The notes under the pieces are model-generated. The model saw only the letters and a list, made by a program, of their open reading frames with translations. It was not told where the DNA came from and made no database searches. Below are positions 19,564 to 27,689 of a stretch of DNA of 64,000 nucleotides, one piece after another. This stretch comes from Prochlorococcus sp. AG-670-N10. Its GTDB lineage: Bacteria > Cyanobacteriota > Cyanobacteriia > PCC-6307 > Cyanobiaceae. The stretch is from NCBI GenBank assembly GCA_003209065.1, contig QCSX01000006.1:1-64000 (forward strand), in the 5' to 3' direction. The position numbers were made by a program, and so were the translations under genes. The first letter of the stretch is position 1; every line of letters begins with the position of its first letter.

Positions 19564-20929
19564 TAATTTATTAAGAGCTCCAAACCAAAGTATTGAAGAA
19601 ACTGGTTATGCCTGGTATGTAGGCAATGCTAGATTAATCAATTTATCTGGACGTTTATTAGGAGCTCACATTGCTCACTCTGGACTTATTGTCTTTTGGG
19701 CGGGAGCAATGATGCTCTTTGAGGTTAATCATTTTACTTTTGATAAACCTATGTGGGAGCAAGGTTTAATCTGTATGCCACACGTTGCAATGTTTGGTTA
19801 TGGTATTGGACCAGGTGGTGAAGTTACAGACATCATGCCTTTCTTTCAAGCAGGTGTGGTACATCTAATAGCTTCAGCGGTTCTTGGTTTTGGTGGGATT
19901 TACCACTCATTAGCTGGTCCTGAAAAACTTGAAGAAGATTTTCCTTTTTTCTCCACTGATTGGAGAGATAAAAATCAAATGACCAATATTCTTGGCTATC
20001 ATTTGATTGTTTTAGGTGTAGGTGCATTAGCATGGTCAGTAAACTGGTGTTTTATTGGTGGTGCTTATGACACTTGGGCTCCAGGAGGAGGAGAAGTAAG
20101 ATTAGTTAATCCAACACTTGATCCAAGAGTTATTCTTGGTTACCTATTCAGATCTCCTTGGGGTGGCGCTGGTTCAATAATCGGAGTTAACTCAATTGAA
20201 GATATAGTTGGTGGTCATGTCTATGTGGGAGTAACTGCAATAATTGGAGGTATATTCCACATCTTTACCAAACCTTTTGGATGGGCTAGACGCGCATTTA
20301 TTTGGAACGGAGAAGGTCTTCTAAGTTATGCACTAGGGGGAATATGTGTTGCTAGTTTTATTGCTTCTACTTTCATCTGGTTCAATAACACAGCATATCC
20401 TTCAGAATTCTATGGACCAACCAATGCTGAAGCTTCACAAGCACAAAGCTTTACTTTCCTAGTGAGAGATCAAAGAATTGGTGCTAATGTCGGTTCAACA
20501 ATGGGACCAACAGGATTAGGAAAGTATCTCATGAGATCTCCTACTGGTGAAATTATATTTGGTGGTGAAACAATGAGATTTTGGGACTTTAGAGGTCCAT
20601 GGTTAGAGCCTTTAAGAGGACCTAACGGTTTGAGCCTTGAGAAAATCCAAAATGATATTCAGCCTTGGCAAGTAAGAAGAGCAGCTGAATATATGACTCA
20701 TGCTCCTAATGCTTCTATCAACTCTGTTGGAGGTATTATTACTGAGCCTAACGCTGTTAACTTTGTTAACTTAAGACAATGGTTAGCTGCAGCTCAATTC
20801 TTCCTAGGATGGTTTACATTCATCGGTCACCTTTGGCATGCAGGACGTGCTAGAGCAGCCGCTGCCGGTTTCGAAAAAGGAATCGACAGAAAGAGTGAAC
20901 CAGCACTTGAATTGCCTGATATTGATTAA
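19547..20929 (+). CDS. psbC: Photosystem II CP43 chlorophyll protein
   Basis: Inner antenna protein CP43, 460 residues from the GTG at 19547. I chose this start because GAGGAGG lies 10 bases upstream inside psbD and the protein then begins METPFNN; the ATG at 19520 would add residues foreign to the family. Six helices with chlorophyll-ligand histidines are visible ([56 protein letters not shown]). The large lumenal loop carries [20 protein letters not shown] near the Mn cluster. It is followed by a strong terminator. Confidence 0.98.
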   Translation: METPFNNLLRAPNQSIEETGYAWYVGNARLINLSGRLLGAHIAHSGLIVFWAGAMMLFEVNHFTFDKPMWEQGLICMPHVAMFGYGIGPGGEVTDIMPFFQAGVVHLIASAVLGFGGIYHSLAGPEKLEEDFPFFSTDWRDKNQMTNILGYHLIVLGVGALAWSVNWCFIGGAYDTWAPGGGEVRLVNPTLDPRVILGYLFRSPWGGAGSIIGVNSIEDIVGGHVYVGVTAIIGGIFHIFTKPFGWARRAFIWNGEGLLSYALGGICVASFIASTFIWFNNTAYPSEFYGPTNAEASQAQSFTFLVRDQRIGANVGSTMGPTGLGKYLMRSPTGEIIFGGETMRFWDFRGPWLEPLRGPNGLSLEKIQNDIQPWQVRRAAEYMTHAPNASINSVGGIITEPNAVNFVNLRQWLAAAQFFLGWFTFIGHLWHAGRARAAAAGFEKGIDRKSEPALELPDID

Positions 20930-20943
20930 CTTAATCAATTTTC

Positions 20944-20972
20944 AAAAGACCCTTTATAGGGTCTTTTTTTTT
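20944..20972 (+). terminator. Rho-independent terminator after psbC
   Basis: A perfect 10-bp stem, AAAAGACCCT paired with AGGGTCTTTT around a TTAT loop, is followed by a run of T. It lies 15 bases after the psbC stop and ends the psbDC transcript before the convergent maf gene. Confidence 0.92.
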
Positions 20973-20983
20973 GTAAAAATTGA

Positions 20984-21595
20984 TTACTTTATTAGATTTT
21001 TTCTAAGCCATGGCAAACTCAAACCCATCACATTACTAAAACAACCTTCTATCTTCTCGATATATTTACCTCCTCTTCCTTCCAAGGCAAACCCTCCAGC
21101 GCAATATAATGGTTCAAGAGAATCTACATAACTTTTTATCTCCTTATTCTGTAATTTAGAGAAATAAACTTTAGAACTTACTGTATTTTTTATTTTTTTA
21201 GTCACTCTGATTACTTTTGAAATTGAATCAAAATTCGCAAAAAGTAGTGTATGCCCCGTATGTAAATAACCAAACTCCCCTGACATTTTTTCCCATCTAG
21301 TAAATGCCTCTTTTTTATCTGCTGGTTTTCCAAAAGCTTTTCCTTGAAATTCAAAGATTGAATCACAACCTAAGATTTCGAAGGAGCTAAAATTTAATTT
21401 TCCTGGCAATTCTCTTTCTTTTATATTAAGAACTAAACTGTTGGCTTTTTGAAAAGACAATTCAAGGGCCAAATTAGATATATCGTTCTCTGTTACTAAA
21501 GCTTCATTAAAATTACTTGGTATTTGAATAAAGTCTATTTGAGAATTTTCTAGTAATTTCTTTCTAGATTGAGAAGCAGAGGCTAGAATTAACAC
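20984..21595 (-). CDS. maf: Maf-like nucleoside triphosphate pyrophosphatase
   Basis: House-cleaning NTP pyrophosphatase of the Maf/HAM1 fold, 203 residues. It shows [13 protein letters not shown] at the N-terminus, [25 protein letters not shown] in the middle and a late [16 protein letters not shown] segment. The family hydrolyses modified or non-canonical nucleotides and was named after septum inhibition in Bacillus. It is convergent with psbC across the terminator and divergent from cobQ. Confidence 0.93.
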   Translation of the reverse strand: MLILASASQSRKKLLENSQIDFIQIPSNFNEALVTENDISNLALELSFQKANSLVLNIKERELPGKLNFSSFEILGCDSIFEFQGKAFGKPADKKEAFTRWEKMSGEFGYLHTGHTLLFANFDSISKVIRVTKKIKNTVSSKVYFSKLQNKEIKSYVDSLEPLYCAGGFALEGRGGKYIEKIEGCFSNVMGLSLPWLRKNLIK

Positions 21596-21661
21596 AAAAT
21601 TTTTATTGAATTATAGTTTAATTTACAGATTAATAAATTAAAATTCAAATATAAATAACGA

Positions 21662-23191
21662 ATGGAATTCACAGAAAATTATAATCCGAATAAAAAACCA
21701 ATTATGGTTTTAGGAACTTCTAGTGGAGCAGGAAAATCATTAACAGTTACTGCAATTTGTAGACTACTTAAAAATAAAGGAGAAGAGCCAATACCATTTA
21801 AGGGGCAAAACATGAGTAACAATGCTTGGGTTGACTCGAATGGTGGAGAGATGGCATATTCACAAGCCTTACAAGCATTCGCCTGCGGAATTATTCCTTC
21901 TTCAGAGATGAATCCAATTTTATTAAAGCCACAAGGTAATTCAATGAGTGAGGTCATTCATTTAGGAAAAAGTAAAGGTATTTCAACAGCAAAAGATTAT
22001 TACAAGGATTGGTTTTCCCCAGGATGGGAAGTTATAAAAAAAAGTATAAATATCATTTATAGAAGCAACAAAAATTGTAGATTAATTATTGAGGGAGCAG
22101 GAAGTCCTGTAGAGATGAATTTAATTCACAGGGATCTTACTAACTTAAAAGTTGCAAAGTATTTAAACGCGAATTGCATTTTAGTAACTGATATCGAAAG
22201 AGGAGGTGTGTTTGCACAAATAATAGGAACTCTTGAGTTAATGAAACCAGAGGAAAGAAAGCTTATTAAAGGCATATTAATAAATAGATTTAGAGGAGAC
22301 CTTTCATTATTTGAAGAAGGGCAAAAATGGATAGAAAATAAAACTCAAATTCCTGTTTTAGGAATAATTCCTTGGTTGGATGATAAATTCCCTCCAGAAG
22401 ACTCGTTAGATTTATTAGAGAGGAAATCATCTCCAATCAACCCTGAAATTAAGGTTGGAATAATAAAATTGCCATCTATAAGTAACTTTTCAGATTTTGA
22501 TCCATTAGAAAATGAAGATTCCATATTAATTGAGTGGGTAATGGAATCTCAAGACTTAAATCAATTTGATTTTATTATCCTTCCTGGAAGTAAACAGACT
22601 ATTAAAGATCAACTATTTCTTATAGAGTCTGGTTTAAACCAAGATATAAAAAACTATTCAAATAATAATGGGAATATTTTTGGAATTTGTGGAGGTCTAC
22701 AAATGCTAGGAACAATTCTTGAAGACCCATTTTATAAAGAAGGTTCAGTATTGAATTTAGAACAATCAATAAAGGGGATTGGTTTACTACCTTTAAAAAC
22801 AACTTTTCTTGAAAATAAGATTACAAAACAAATTAATTCTGAATCAATTTGGCCAGACTCAACTGAAATTAATGGTTTTGAGATACATAATGGAGTAACT
22901 GAATTAGATAGGAGAGAGGATAACTTAAATATAAAGCCTATTTTTAAGGATCTAAATCTTGGGTGGGTTAAAGAAAATCGTCAAGGAGGAACTATTGCAG
23001 GTACATACATTCATGGGATATTTGAAAATGATGCCTGGAGAGATCACTATATAAATTTAATTAGAAAGAATAAAAAGTTACCTTTATTAGACAAAAAAAC
23101 AAGATCTTATAAAATGAAACGAGAATCGATTATTGATAATCTCGCAAATGAATTTAATAAACACTTTAATATTTCATCTCTTTTAATTTGA
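21662..23191 (+). CDS. cobQ: Cobyric acid synthase
   Basis: Amidates side chains of adenosyl-cobyrinic acid diamide in (pseudo)cobalamin biosynthesis; 509 residues. The N-terminal synthetase domain has the P-loop-like GTSSGAGKSLT, KGQNMSNNAWV and IEGAGSPVEMNL. The C-terminal glutamine amidotransferase domain has the FIILPGSKQT region, the nucleophile cysteine in GICGGLQMLG, and the late histidine in AGTYIHGIFEN. It overlaps the next gene by TTGA. Confidence 0.97.
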   Translation: MEFTENYNPNKKPIMVLGTSSGAGKSLTVTAICRLLKNKGEEPIPFKGQNMSNNAWVDSNGGEMAYSQALQAFACGIIPSSEMNPILLKPQGNSMSEVIHLGKSKGISTAKDYYKDWFSPGWEVIKKSINIIYRSNKNCRLIIEGAGSPVEMNLIHRDLTNLKVAKYLNANCILVTDIERGGVFAQIIGTLELMKPEERKLIKGILINRFRGDLSLFEEGQKWIENKTQIPVLGIIPWLDDKFPPEDSLDLLERKSSPINPEIKVGIIKLPSISNFSDFDPLENEDSILIEWVMESQDLNQFDFIILPGSKQTIKDQLFLIESGLNQDIKNYSNNNGNIFGICGGLQMLGTILEDPFYKEGSVLNLEQSIKGIGLLPLKTTFLENKITKQINSESIWPDSTEINGFEIHNGVTELDRREDNLNIKPIFKDLNLGWVKENRQGGTIAGTYIHGIFENDAWRDHYINLIRKNKKLPLLDKKTRSYKMKRESIIDNLANEFNKHFNISSLLI

Positions 23192-23448
23192 AACAATCAA
23201 GAATTAAAATAAAATGGCCAAATAACCTTGAGATATTCGCCTACGAAGGGGATGATTGGTTCCTAATTGCTGAAAAGGTAGGGCTAGAAATTCCTGCTGG
23301 ATGTCTTACAGGAAGTTGCGGAGCATGTGAAATAGATGTCAATGGTGAAACAGTAAGAGCTTGTATAACCAATATTAAAAAGGGAAAAGAATGCTCATTA
23401 AAAGTTTCTTTTACTACAGATCCTTTTTGGGGTAACAAAATTATTTAA
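23188..23448 (+). CDS. [2Fe-2S] ferredoxin-like protein
   Basis: Short plant-type ferredoxin, 86 residues. The cysteine pattern GCLTGSCGACEIDV plus TVRACIT fits four ligands for a [2Fe-2S] cluster (Cys-x4-Cys-x2-Cys, then Cys). The TTG start shares four bases with the cobQ stop, so it is translationally coupled to cobalamin synthesis. A role in supplying electrons to a corrinoid step, such as cobalt reduction, is an attractive inference but is not shown by the sequence. It is distinct from PetF, being shorter with an altered N-terminus. Confidence 0.88.
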   Translation: MKQSRIKIKWPNNLEIFAYEGDDWFLIAEKVGLEIPAGCLTGSCGACEIDVNGETVRACITNIKKGKECSLKVSFTTDPFWGNKII

Positions 23449-23452
23449 TTAC

Positions 23453-24403
23453 TTAGTATAAAAAATTCAACCTAATACCAACTCGATATTTTTTATCTTC
23501 AAGAAGTTGCCCAATATCCTGAACCCCTGCTGAATTGGAATAATATAAATCAATTGATTTCCCTGGTTGAAAAGAATATCTTAATCCTAATGAGGAGGCG
23601 AAATCTGAATCACTGTTAAGTGAAATATTCATTTCAGGGATAAGCTGCAGATTATCTAATAAATTTATATAACTTGAAACTCCAAGCCCACCAAAACTTT
23701 TTATCTCACTATAAAAGTATTTTGGACTAAAGTTAAAAGCAAATTTATCATTAAGTTTAAAAGTATTTATCAATTCGGTGATGAGGTAACCTTTATTAAG
23801 TTGATCATTACTTCCTAAAGATGTTCTCAATGCCATCCAGAAAAGGTCATTATTTTGTGGATTAGTAATTAAAAATTTACCTCCTATTTTATAGTTCAAC
23901 TTATTTTTACTCAAATATGTACTTTGAAAACTTGAATATTTATTATCGACTAAATTCACATCATTAAAAGATCCAGTGCTTAGTTCTAATTGAAATAAAT
24001 TTGAGAAGGAATAACCATAGAATCCAAACATATTCCCCTTAGAATCATAATCTAAATTTATTTGTGTAGTCCCAGCCTCAGGTATCAAAGCATTGCTTAC
24101 AGTTATACCTCCATAATCGGGCAATATATTTCTTTCATTTAGAGTTTTCTGGAATATATCATTATTTTTATTTCTATAATCATTAAGTGTTTTTATCTCA
24201 GGTAATACGTCAATTTCACGTTGAAAATAACTTTTATCGTCCTTATAAGATTTCCAGATAATTTTTTCTTGCTTATGCGATTTTTGAACTTTCTCCCATC
24301 TAATTGTATTTAATTCTTGAGAACCTTTTTGAACTTTCTCTGCAAAAAGAACAAGAGAATTTAACAATTGACTAAATATAAATATATAAAAAAATAACCT
24401 CAT
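23453..24403 (-). CDS. Predicted outer-membrane beta-barrel protein
   Basis: Not a family I can name. The 316-residue protein starts with a signal-like hydrophobic stretch (residues 3-21, ending VLFAE). A charged Trp/Lys-rich region follows, then many alternating short strands from about residue 95 on (GTTQINLDYDSKGNMFGFYGYSF, FQLELSTGSFNDV, YRVGIRLNFLY). The final residue is aromatic, as expected of a barrel inserted by BamA. I infer an outer-membrane protein of unknown cargo. It is convergent with the ferredoxin gene, 4 bases away. Confidence 0.6.
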   Translation of the reverse strand: MRLFFYIFIFSQLLNSLVLFAEKVQKGSQELNTIRWEKVQKSHKQEKIIWKSYKDDKSYFQREIDVLPEIKTLNDYRNKNNDIFQKTLNERNILPDYGGITVSNALIPEAGTTQINLDYDSKGNMFGFYGYSFSNLFQLELSTGSFNDVNLVDNKYSSFQSTYLSKNKLNYKIGGKFLITNPQNNDLFWMALRTSLGSNDQLNKGYLITELINTFKLNDKFAFNFSPKYFYSEIKSFGGLGVSSYINLLDNLQLIPEMNISLNSDSDFASSLGLRYSFQPGKSIDLYYSNSAGVQDIGQLLEDKKYRVGIRLNFLY

Positions 24404-24465
24404 TTAAAAAATCTAAGATTCGCCAAATTAACCCTTTAATAATACTCCACAAAAAACTATATCTA

Positions 24466-26328
24466 TCAATTTAACTTAGAAATCAAATAGCCATAGGCAC
24501 TCGAACCACTCCAGCCAACAAATTCGTCCATTTCAAGGTGAATATCTCTTTTAAATTCATATGAATCAACTATTTCCAACACATCTGATACTTTAATACA
24601 ACCATCAGAAAAAAGTTCTAATTCTTTTCGTTGTTCTTCATTGTTTAGTTTTAGTGGTTCTCTATTGCCATAAATAAAAGCCAGATTTGACGACGAAAGC
24701 TGATTATTTAAACTGCATTCTTTCCCGACGACTGAACTCCATTCTTTATCCCCATGAGTCCAATAAAGAGACCATAAATCATGCTGACCTATTGTAGAGG
24801 GAAAGATATTACTTTTTTCAGCCATTTGATATAATCTTTCTTGCTGAGAATTGGTATAGTTTATTGCATTTATAGAAAGATAAAGTCCACTAGTAAAAAA
24901 TAAAGATAAAGAAATAGGAAGCAAAAATTTACCAAAAAAGTGATATTTGTAGAAAGCCTGATCACTAAGGTAAACAAAATATGTAATTATGGGTATCCAA
25001 AAACATGGGAATAAATAAATATTATGCCTAGATGGAGAAAGGGCATAATTTCCTTTAAAGGAAAAAGTTATAGTAATTAATAAAATACATAAAGTAATTA
25101 GGGAAACTAGTTTTGTCAGCTTGTTAGCTCTATATAGAAAAACAAATGAAGGTATTAAAAAAAGAAATAAAACAAAAGACGAAATGTCTTGTCCATATCT
25201 AAATGGATAAATTGATAAAGAAGCTAATCTAGATATTGCATGAACTAAATGTTCAAAATTTGTACTCAATGAATAATTCTGTAAATTCAATTTATACAAC
25301 AGTCCATCACCATATGCCCATTGAGCTGTACCTGCATCTCTAATGACAATAAATAATAATTTAATATAGTGATATTTCGAAAAACCTAACAACAGCGAAA
25401 TGAGAATGCTTATGACAAATATTGAATATATTTCTGATTTTTTATTAGTAAAAATTTGGGATTTCACTCGAAATATTTTTTGAATATTCTTCAGGCCTTG
25501 CTTTTCAGTAAATACAAAGTAAACACATGCTATCAATAAGCCAAGATATATAAATATAGTTTGAAATCCCAGCAAAGAAGAAATCCATATAATTAATATC
25601 GTGTAAAGAAGCGAAATATTAAATGTTTTACTATTAATGGTCTCATTATTACCATTGATCTTAATTTGGTAAGTATACAAAGATGTAAATAAAGAAATAC
25701 AAGTCAAAGTACTAATTGCAGGCAGCTGATATGGCATATATGAGCTCGCATGTAACATTAACTCAGGATTAAAACATACAATTAAAATTGAAAAAAAATC
25801 AATTAAGAATCTAATTGCATGAAAATTTTTTGTTTTAAGTTTATTTTTAAACGAATAAAAAATAGTTGTTATGATATTACTCAAAAGATATGCCATTAAG
25901 ATTGCGCTTATAAATCCAACAACTTGGGTTGCAAATCTAGTCCAATCTAATCCCAACTTTAATAATGGAATGGTTAAAGGAAGATAGATGAAGCCCCATG
26001 AATGTGGATAAGTTCCCCAACCTTCTCTACATGTTTTTAGAGTAGCTTGAATTAGCTCTATAAAATTGATATTCTGTATGTCTATTGGATAAGCAATTTT
26101 AGACGAAAGGTGGAAATTATTAATAGATTCAAATGAATTTATTTTGTTAATAACTTCAAAAAAAGTCCCATAATCATCAACATTTCTCCAACTTAATGGA
26201 CTAATTATTATCCAAAGCACAAAAGAAAAAGCAGCAAGCAGATAAAAAATTAAAGATGGTTTCCAATAACTAAATCTAAAAGAATTAAGATCTTTAATTA
26301 AGATTACTTTTTTGTATTTACCTATCAT
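24466..26328 (-). CDS. Large polytopic membrane protein (GT-C-like, unassigned)
   Basis: A 620-residue protein with about ten to twelve hydrophobic helices and a soluble C-terminal tail (about 505-620). Near the N-terminus, after the first helix, it has NVDDYGTFFEV, an acidic-pair loop in the position where GT-C glycosyltransferases keep their catalytic acids. Further on are HSWGFIYLPLTIP and GLDWTRFATQVVG. I infer a possible lipid-linked sugar transferase of the envelope, but no family signature is decisive. It lies at the edge of the accessory region, upstream of the barrel protein on the same strand. Confidence 0.65.
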   Translation of the reverse strand: MIGKYKKVILIKDLNSFRFSYWKPSLIFYLLAAFSFVLWIIISPLSWRNVDDYGTFFEVINKINSFESINNFHLSSKIAYPIDIQNINFIELIQATLKTCREGWGTYPHSWGFIYLPLTIPLLKLGLDWTRFATQVVGFISAILMAYLLSNIITTIFYSFKNKLKTKNFHAIRFLIDFFSILIVCFNPELMLHASSYMPYQLPAISTLTCISLFTSLYTYQIKINGNNETINSKTFNISLLYTILIIWISSLLGFQTIFIYLGLLIACVYFVFTEKQGLKNIQKIFRVKSQIFTNKKSEIYSIFVISILISLLLGFSKYHYIKLLFIVIRDAGTAQWAYGDGLLYKLNLQNYSLSTNFEHLVHAISRLASLSIYPFRYGQDISSFVLFLFLIPSFVFLYRANKLTKLVSLITLCILLITITFSFKGNYALSPSRHNIYLFPCFWIPIITYFVYLSDQAFYKYHFFGKFLLPISLSLFFTSGLYLSINAINYTNSQQERLYQMAEKSNIFPSTIGQHDLWSLYWTHGDKEWSSVVGKECSLNNQLSSSNLAFIYGNREPLKLNNEEQRKELELFSDGCIKVSDVLEIVDSYEFKRDIHLEMDEFVGWSGSSAYGYLISKLN

Positions 26329-26435
26329 CTTTTGATAAAAATATCACTTATATTAAAAGACATAAATAATGACTTATTTTCTAAAAAAAGAAAATAGATA
26401 TAATCTGAAAAATTTTCTTAAGCTATTATCATTTG

Positions 26436-26576
26436 ATGATTATCATCACAAAGAGAATAGAAGACCAAAGTTTGTTTCCCAAAAGAACATCTAAGAAGTT
26501 AATTTTTATTGCTTCGACTTTTTTATTTTGTTTTTTTCCAAAACCCTTCATAGAACAATCTAATGATATTTCATAA
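26436..26576 (+). CDS. Possible small membrane or secreted peptide
   Basis: A 46-residue open frame from ATG at 26436. A basic N-terminus (KRTSKK) precedes a hydrophobic stretch (LIFIASTFLFCFF), then a short polar tail. It could be a small membrane peptide or the remnant of a larger exported protein. No Shine-Dalgarno sequence of note was seen. Included with low confidence because it is the only reasonable frame in this spacer. Confidence 0.3.
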   Translation: MIIITKRIEDQSLFPKRTSKKLIFIASTFLFCFFPKPFIEQSNDIS

Positions 26577-26610
26577 TACGGAGAGTGTGAAATTCCATCT
26601 CAAGCAACTT

Positions 26611-26714
26611 AGGCAGACACTGGAATATATCGGACTTATTTTTGAGTGATTATGTGAATATCCCCCAACACATTATTGTTATGTAGAGGGACCACTTTGG
26701 ACGATATAGGAAAG
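26611..26714 (+). repeat. Dispersed intergenic repeat, left copy
   Basis: A non-coding block with two parts: AGGCAGACACTGGAATAT with a following CGGACTT, then AATATCCCCCAACACATT with TTGGACGATATAGGAAAG about 28 bases later. Both parts recur in altered order at 29473-29558, on the other side of the small-gene cassette. Confidence 0.7.
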
Positions 26715-26742
26715 TAAAAAAAATTAGTAAGTTTGTATAAAT

Positions 26743-26769
26743 AAAAGACCCTGAAAGGGGTCTTTTTCT
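26743..26769 (-). terminator. Rho-independent terminator (bidirectional)
   Basis: AAAAGACC pairs with GGTCTTTT around a short loop, with T-rich tracts on both sides. It lies about 30 bases past the end of the small minus-strand gene at 26800 and probably ends it. The stem resembles the psbC terminator. Confidence 0.85.
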
Positions 26770-26799
26770 TTGTCTTAAGTTCTTATTGTTCTAGTAAAC

Positions 26800-26946
26800 T
26801 TAAGCAAATTGATGCTTTTTGCACATTTTCCTGAGATCATCATGCAATCTTTCTGTTGCTAATCTTCTGTTCTTCATTGCATCTCTAATCAAATCCATTT
26901 CATGGAATTTTTGATTTAGGATAGTGAATGGAGTAATGAGTTTCAT
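26800..26946 (-). CDS. Small orphan protein, MKLITPFT type
   Basis: A 48-residue basic helical peptide, too short for ordinary gene finding. A clear AAGGAGG lies just upstream of its ATG (26946). It begins MKLITPFTIL and continues with many charged residues (RDAMKNRRLATERLHDDLRKMCKKH). The next upstream gene encodes a protein starting MKLNTPFTSL, so the two are probably anciently duplicated, with only the first ten residues conserved. No transmembrane segment is present. Function unknown. Confidence 0.65.
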   Translation of the reverse strand: MKLITPFTILNQKFHEMDLIRDAMKNRRLATERLHDDLRKMCKKHQFA

Positions 26947-26969
26947 AAAACCTCCTTGTTAATTGTTAA

Positions 26970-27128
26970 TTAGTAAATTTTGCAATGAGAACTAGTTGGA
27001 TGATCTATACATTCTTTTTCCCAGTAATCTTGCTTTGCTTCTTTCGGTAATTTGTAATTAAAATCATGCATTCTCCAAATGTCTGAAGTTGCATTTCTGA
27101 GAGAGGTGAACGGAGTATTGAGTTTCAT
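26970..27128 (-). CDS. Small orphan protein, MKLNTPFT type
   Basis: A 52-residue peptide from the ATG at 27128, chosen because AGGAG lies 6 bases upstream; a longer reading from 27164 lacks this. It begins MKLNTPFTSLRNATSDIWRM, is rich in Trp/Tyr, and has two cysteines near the end (KECIDHPTSSHCKIY). It shares its N-terminal pattern with the 48-residue protein just downstream. The 23-base gap suggests one transcript ending at the 26743 terminator. Function unknown. Confidence 0.65.
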   Translation of the reverse strand: MKLNTPFTSLRNATSDIWRMHDFNYKLPKEAKQDYWEKECIDHPTSSHCKIY

Positions 27129-27194
27129 AAGATCTCCTAAATCTATACCTATATTGTCCTCCAATTGATCTGAAATTCATAGAGTATTTTTACC

Positions 27195-27345
27195 CGAGTA
27201 GAAGTGCTTTGTGGTTGTCAGCACTATATTTCTCTAATCGGTGGGAGTATAAAGAATACAGGAGTCAAAAGCACTCACCGACTTTTTAGATAATGAGTGG
27301 ATGAGACTCGAAAGGGGCAATTACATGTCCCTTTATTTTTGTTTA
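27195..27345 (+). ncRNA. Candidate structured RNA with terminator
   Basis: No convincing frame covers this stretch, but it folds well. GTGCT/AGCAC forms a hairpin at 27205-27224. TCGGTG..AGT pairs with ACTCACCGA at 27238-27281, followed by CTTTTTAG. AAAGGGGCA pairs with TGTCCCTTT at 27311-27334, followed by ATTTTTG, a terminator. This could be a small RNA or the leader and trailer of a lost gene. Strand and ends are inferred from the terminator only. Confidence 0.4.
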
Positions 27346-27376
27346 AAGTTGAGTATCTATTGGCAAAAAATTAGAC

Positions 27377-27409
27377 AAAAAAAAGACCCCTATTTCTAGG
27401 GGTCTTTTT
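27377..27409 (-). terminator. Strong 12-bp terminator hairpin
   Basis: AAAAGACCCCTA pairs perfectly with TAGGGGTCTTTT around a four-base loop, flanked by A-rich sequence left and T right, so it can end transcripts from either side. On the minus strand it directly follows the Yfr2-like element. Confidence 0.9.
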
Positions 27410-27512
27410 CTGGTTTTACCGAATCAAGTGTTTCCTTGTTTCCACTGTTTCAGTAAAGCCTCTCCTACACACACATACAAGTTATCACACATATTTCCTT
27501 TTCGTGGAAGGG
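27377..27512 (-). ncRNA. Candidate small RNA, Yfr2-like loop
   Basis: Read on the minus strand, AGTG and CACT (27446-27427) enclose a loop containing GAAACAAGGAAA, that is, two GGAAACA-type repeats. A perfect 12-bp terminator with a long U-tract follows about 20 bases later. I recall GGAAACA as the conserved loop element of the cyanobacterial Yfr2 RNA family; this recall is not checked. A 16-bp palindrome that could hold the promoter lies just upstream (27515-27530). No protein frame explains the region. Confidence 0.5.
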
Positions 27513-27514
27513 CG

Positions 27515-27530
27515 TAAGTAATATTACTTA
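27515..27530. promoter_or_regulatory. Perfect 16-bp palindrome TAAGTAATATTACTTA
   Basis: A perfect inverted repeat of 16 bases in the spacer upstream of the Yfr2-like candidate. It includes TATTAC/TAATAT stretches that could serve as a -10 element on the minus strand. It could be an operator or simply a promoter with chance symmetry. Confidence 0.45.
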
Positions 27531-27570
27531 AATGTCACATATGCAAGTTATGCATTTCTGGATATATGGC

Positions 27571-27660
27571 AATAAAAAACACCCTAATTTAGAGAAAAGG
27601 GTGTTTGATTATCAGAAATTAGTGTGTGAGGAGTTTCTGATTTATATAATTTACTGGAAT
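27571..27660 (-). ncRNA. Candidate small RNA with Yfr1 motif
   Basis: On the minus strand ATCAGAAA (27641-27634) and TTTCTGAT (27618-27611) form a stem. The sequence between them includes the 11-mer ACTCCTCACAC (27634-27624), the conserved unpaired core of cyanobacterial Yfr1. A terminator follows: AAACACCCT/AGGGTGTTT (27606-27577) with a U-run. Classical Yfr1 sits next to guaB/trxA and has the motif between two hairpins rather than in a loop, so this would be a variant or second copy. It could also be the 3' end of the upstream gene's mRNA. Confidence 0.55.
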
Positions 27661-27689
27661 AAGGGAACAAATATCTACAGTATTAATTC

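Noticed and set aside
20838-21131. 97-codon frame across the psbC end and terminator
   Set aside because: Reads through the psbC terminator and antisense to maf; no family resemblance.
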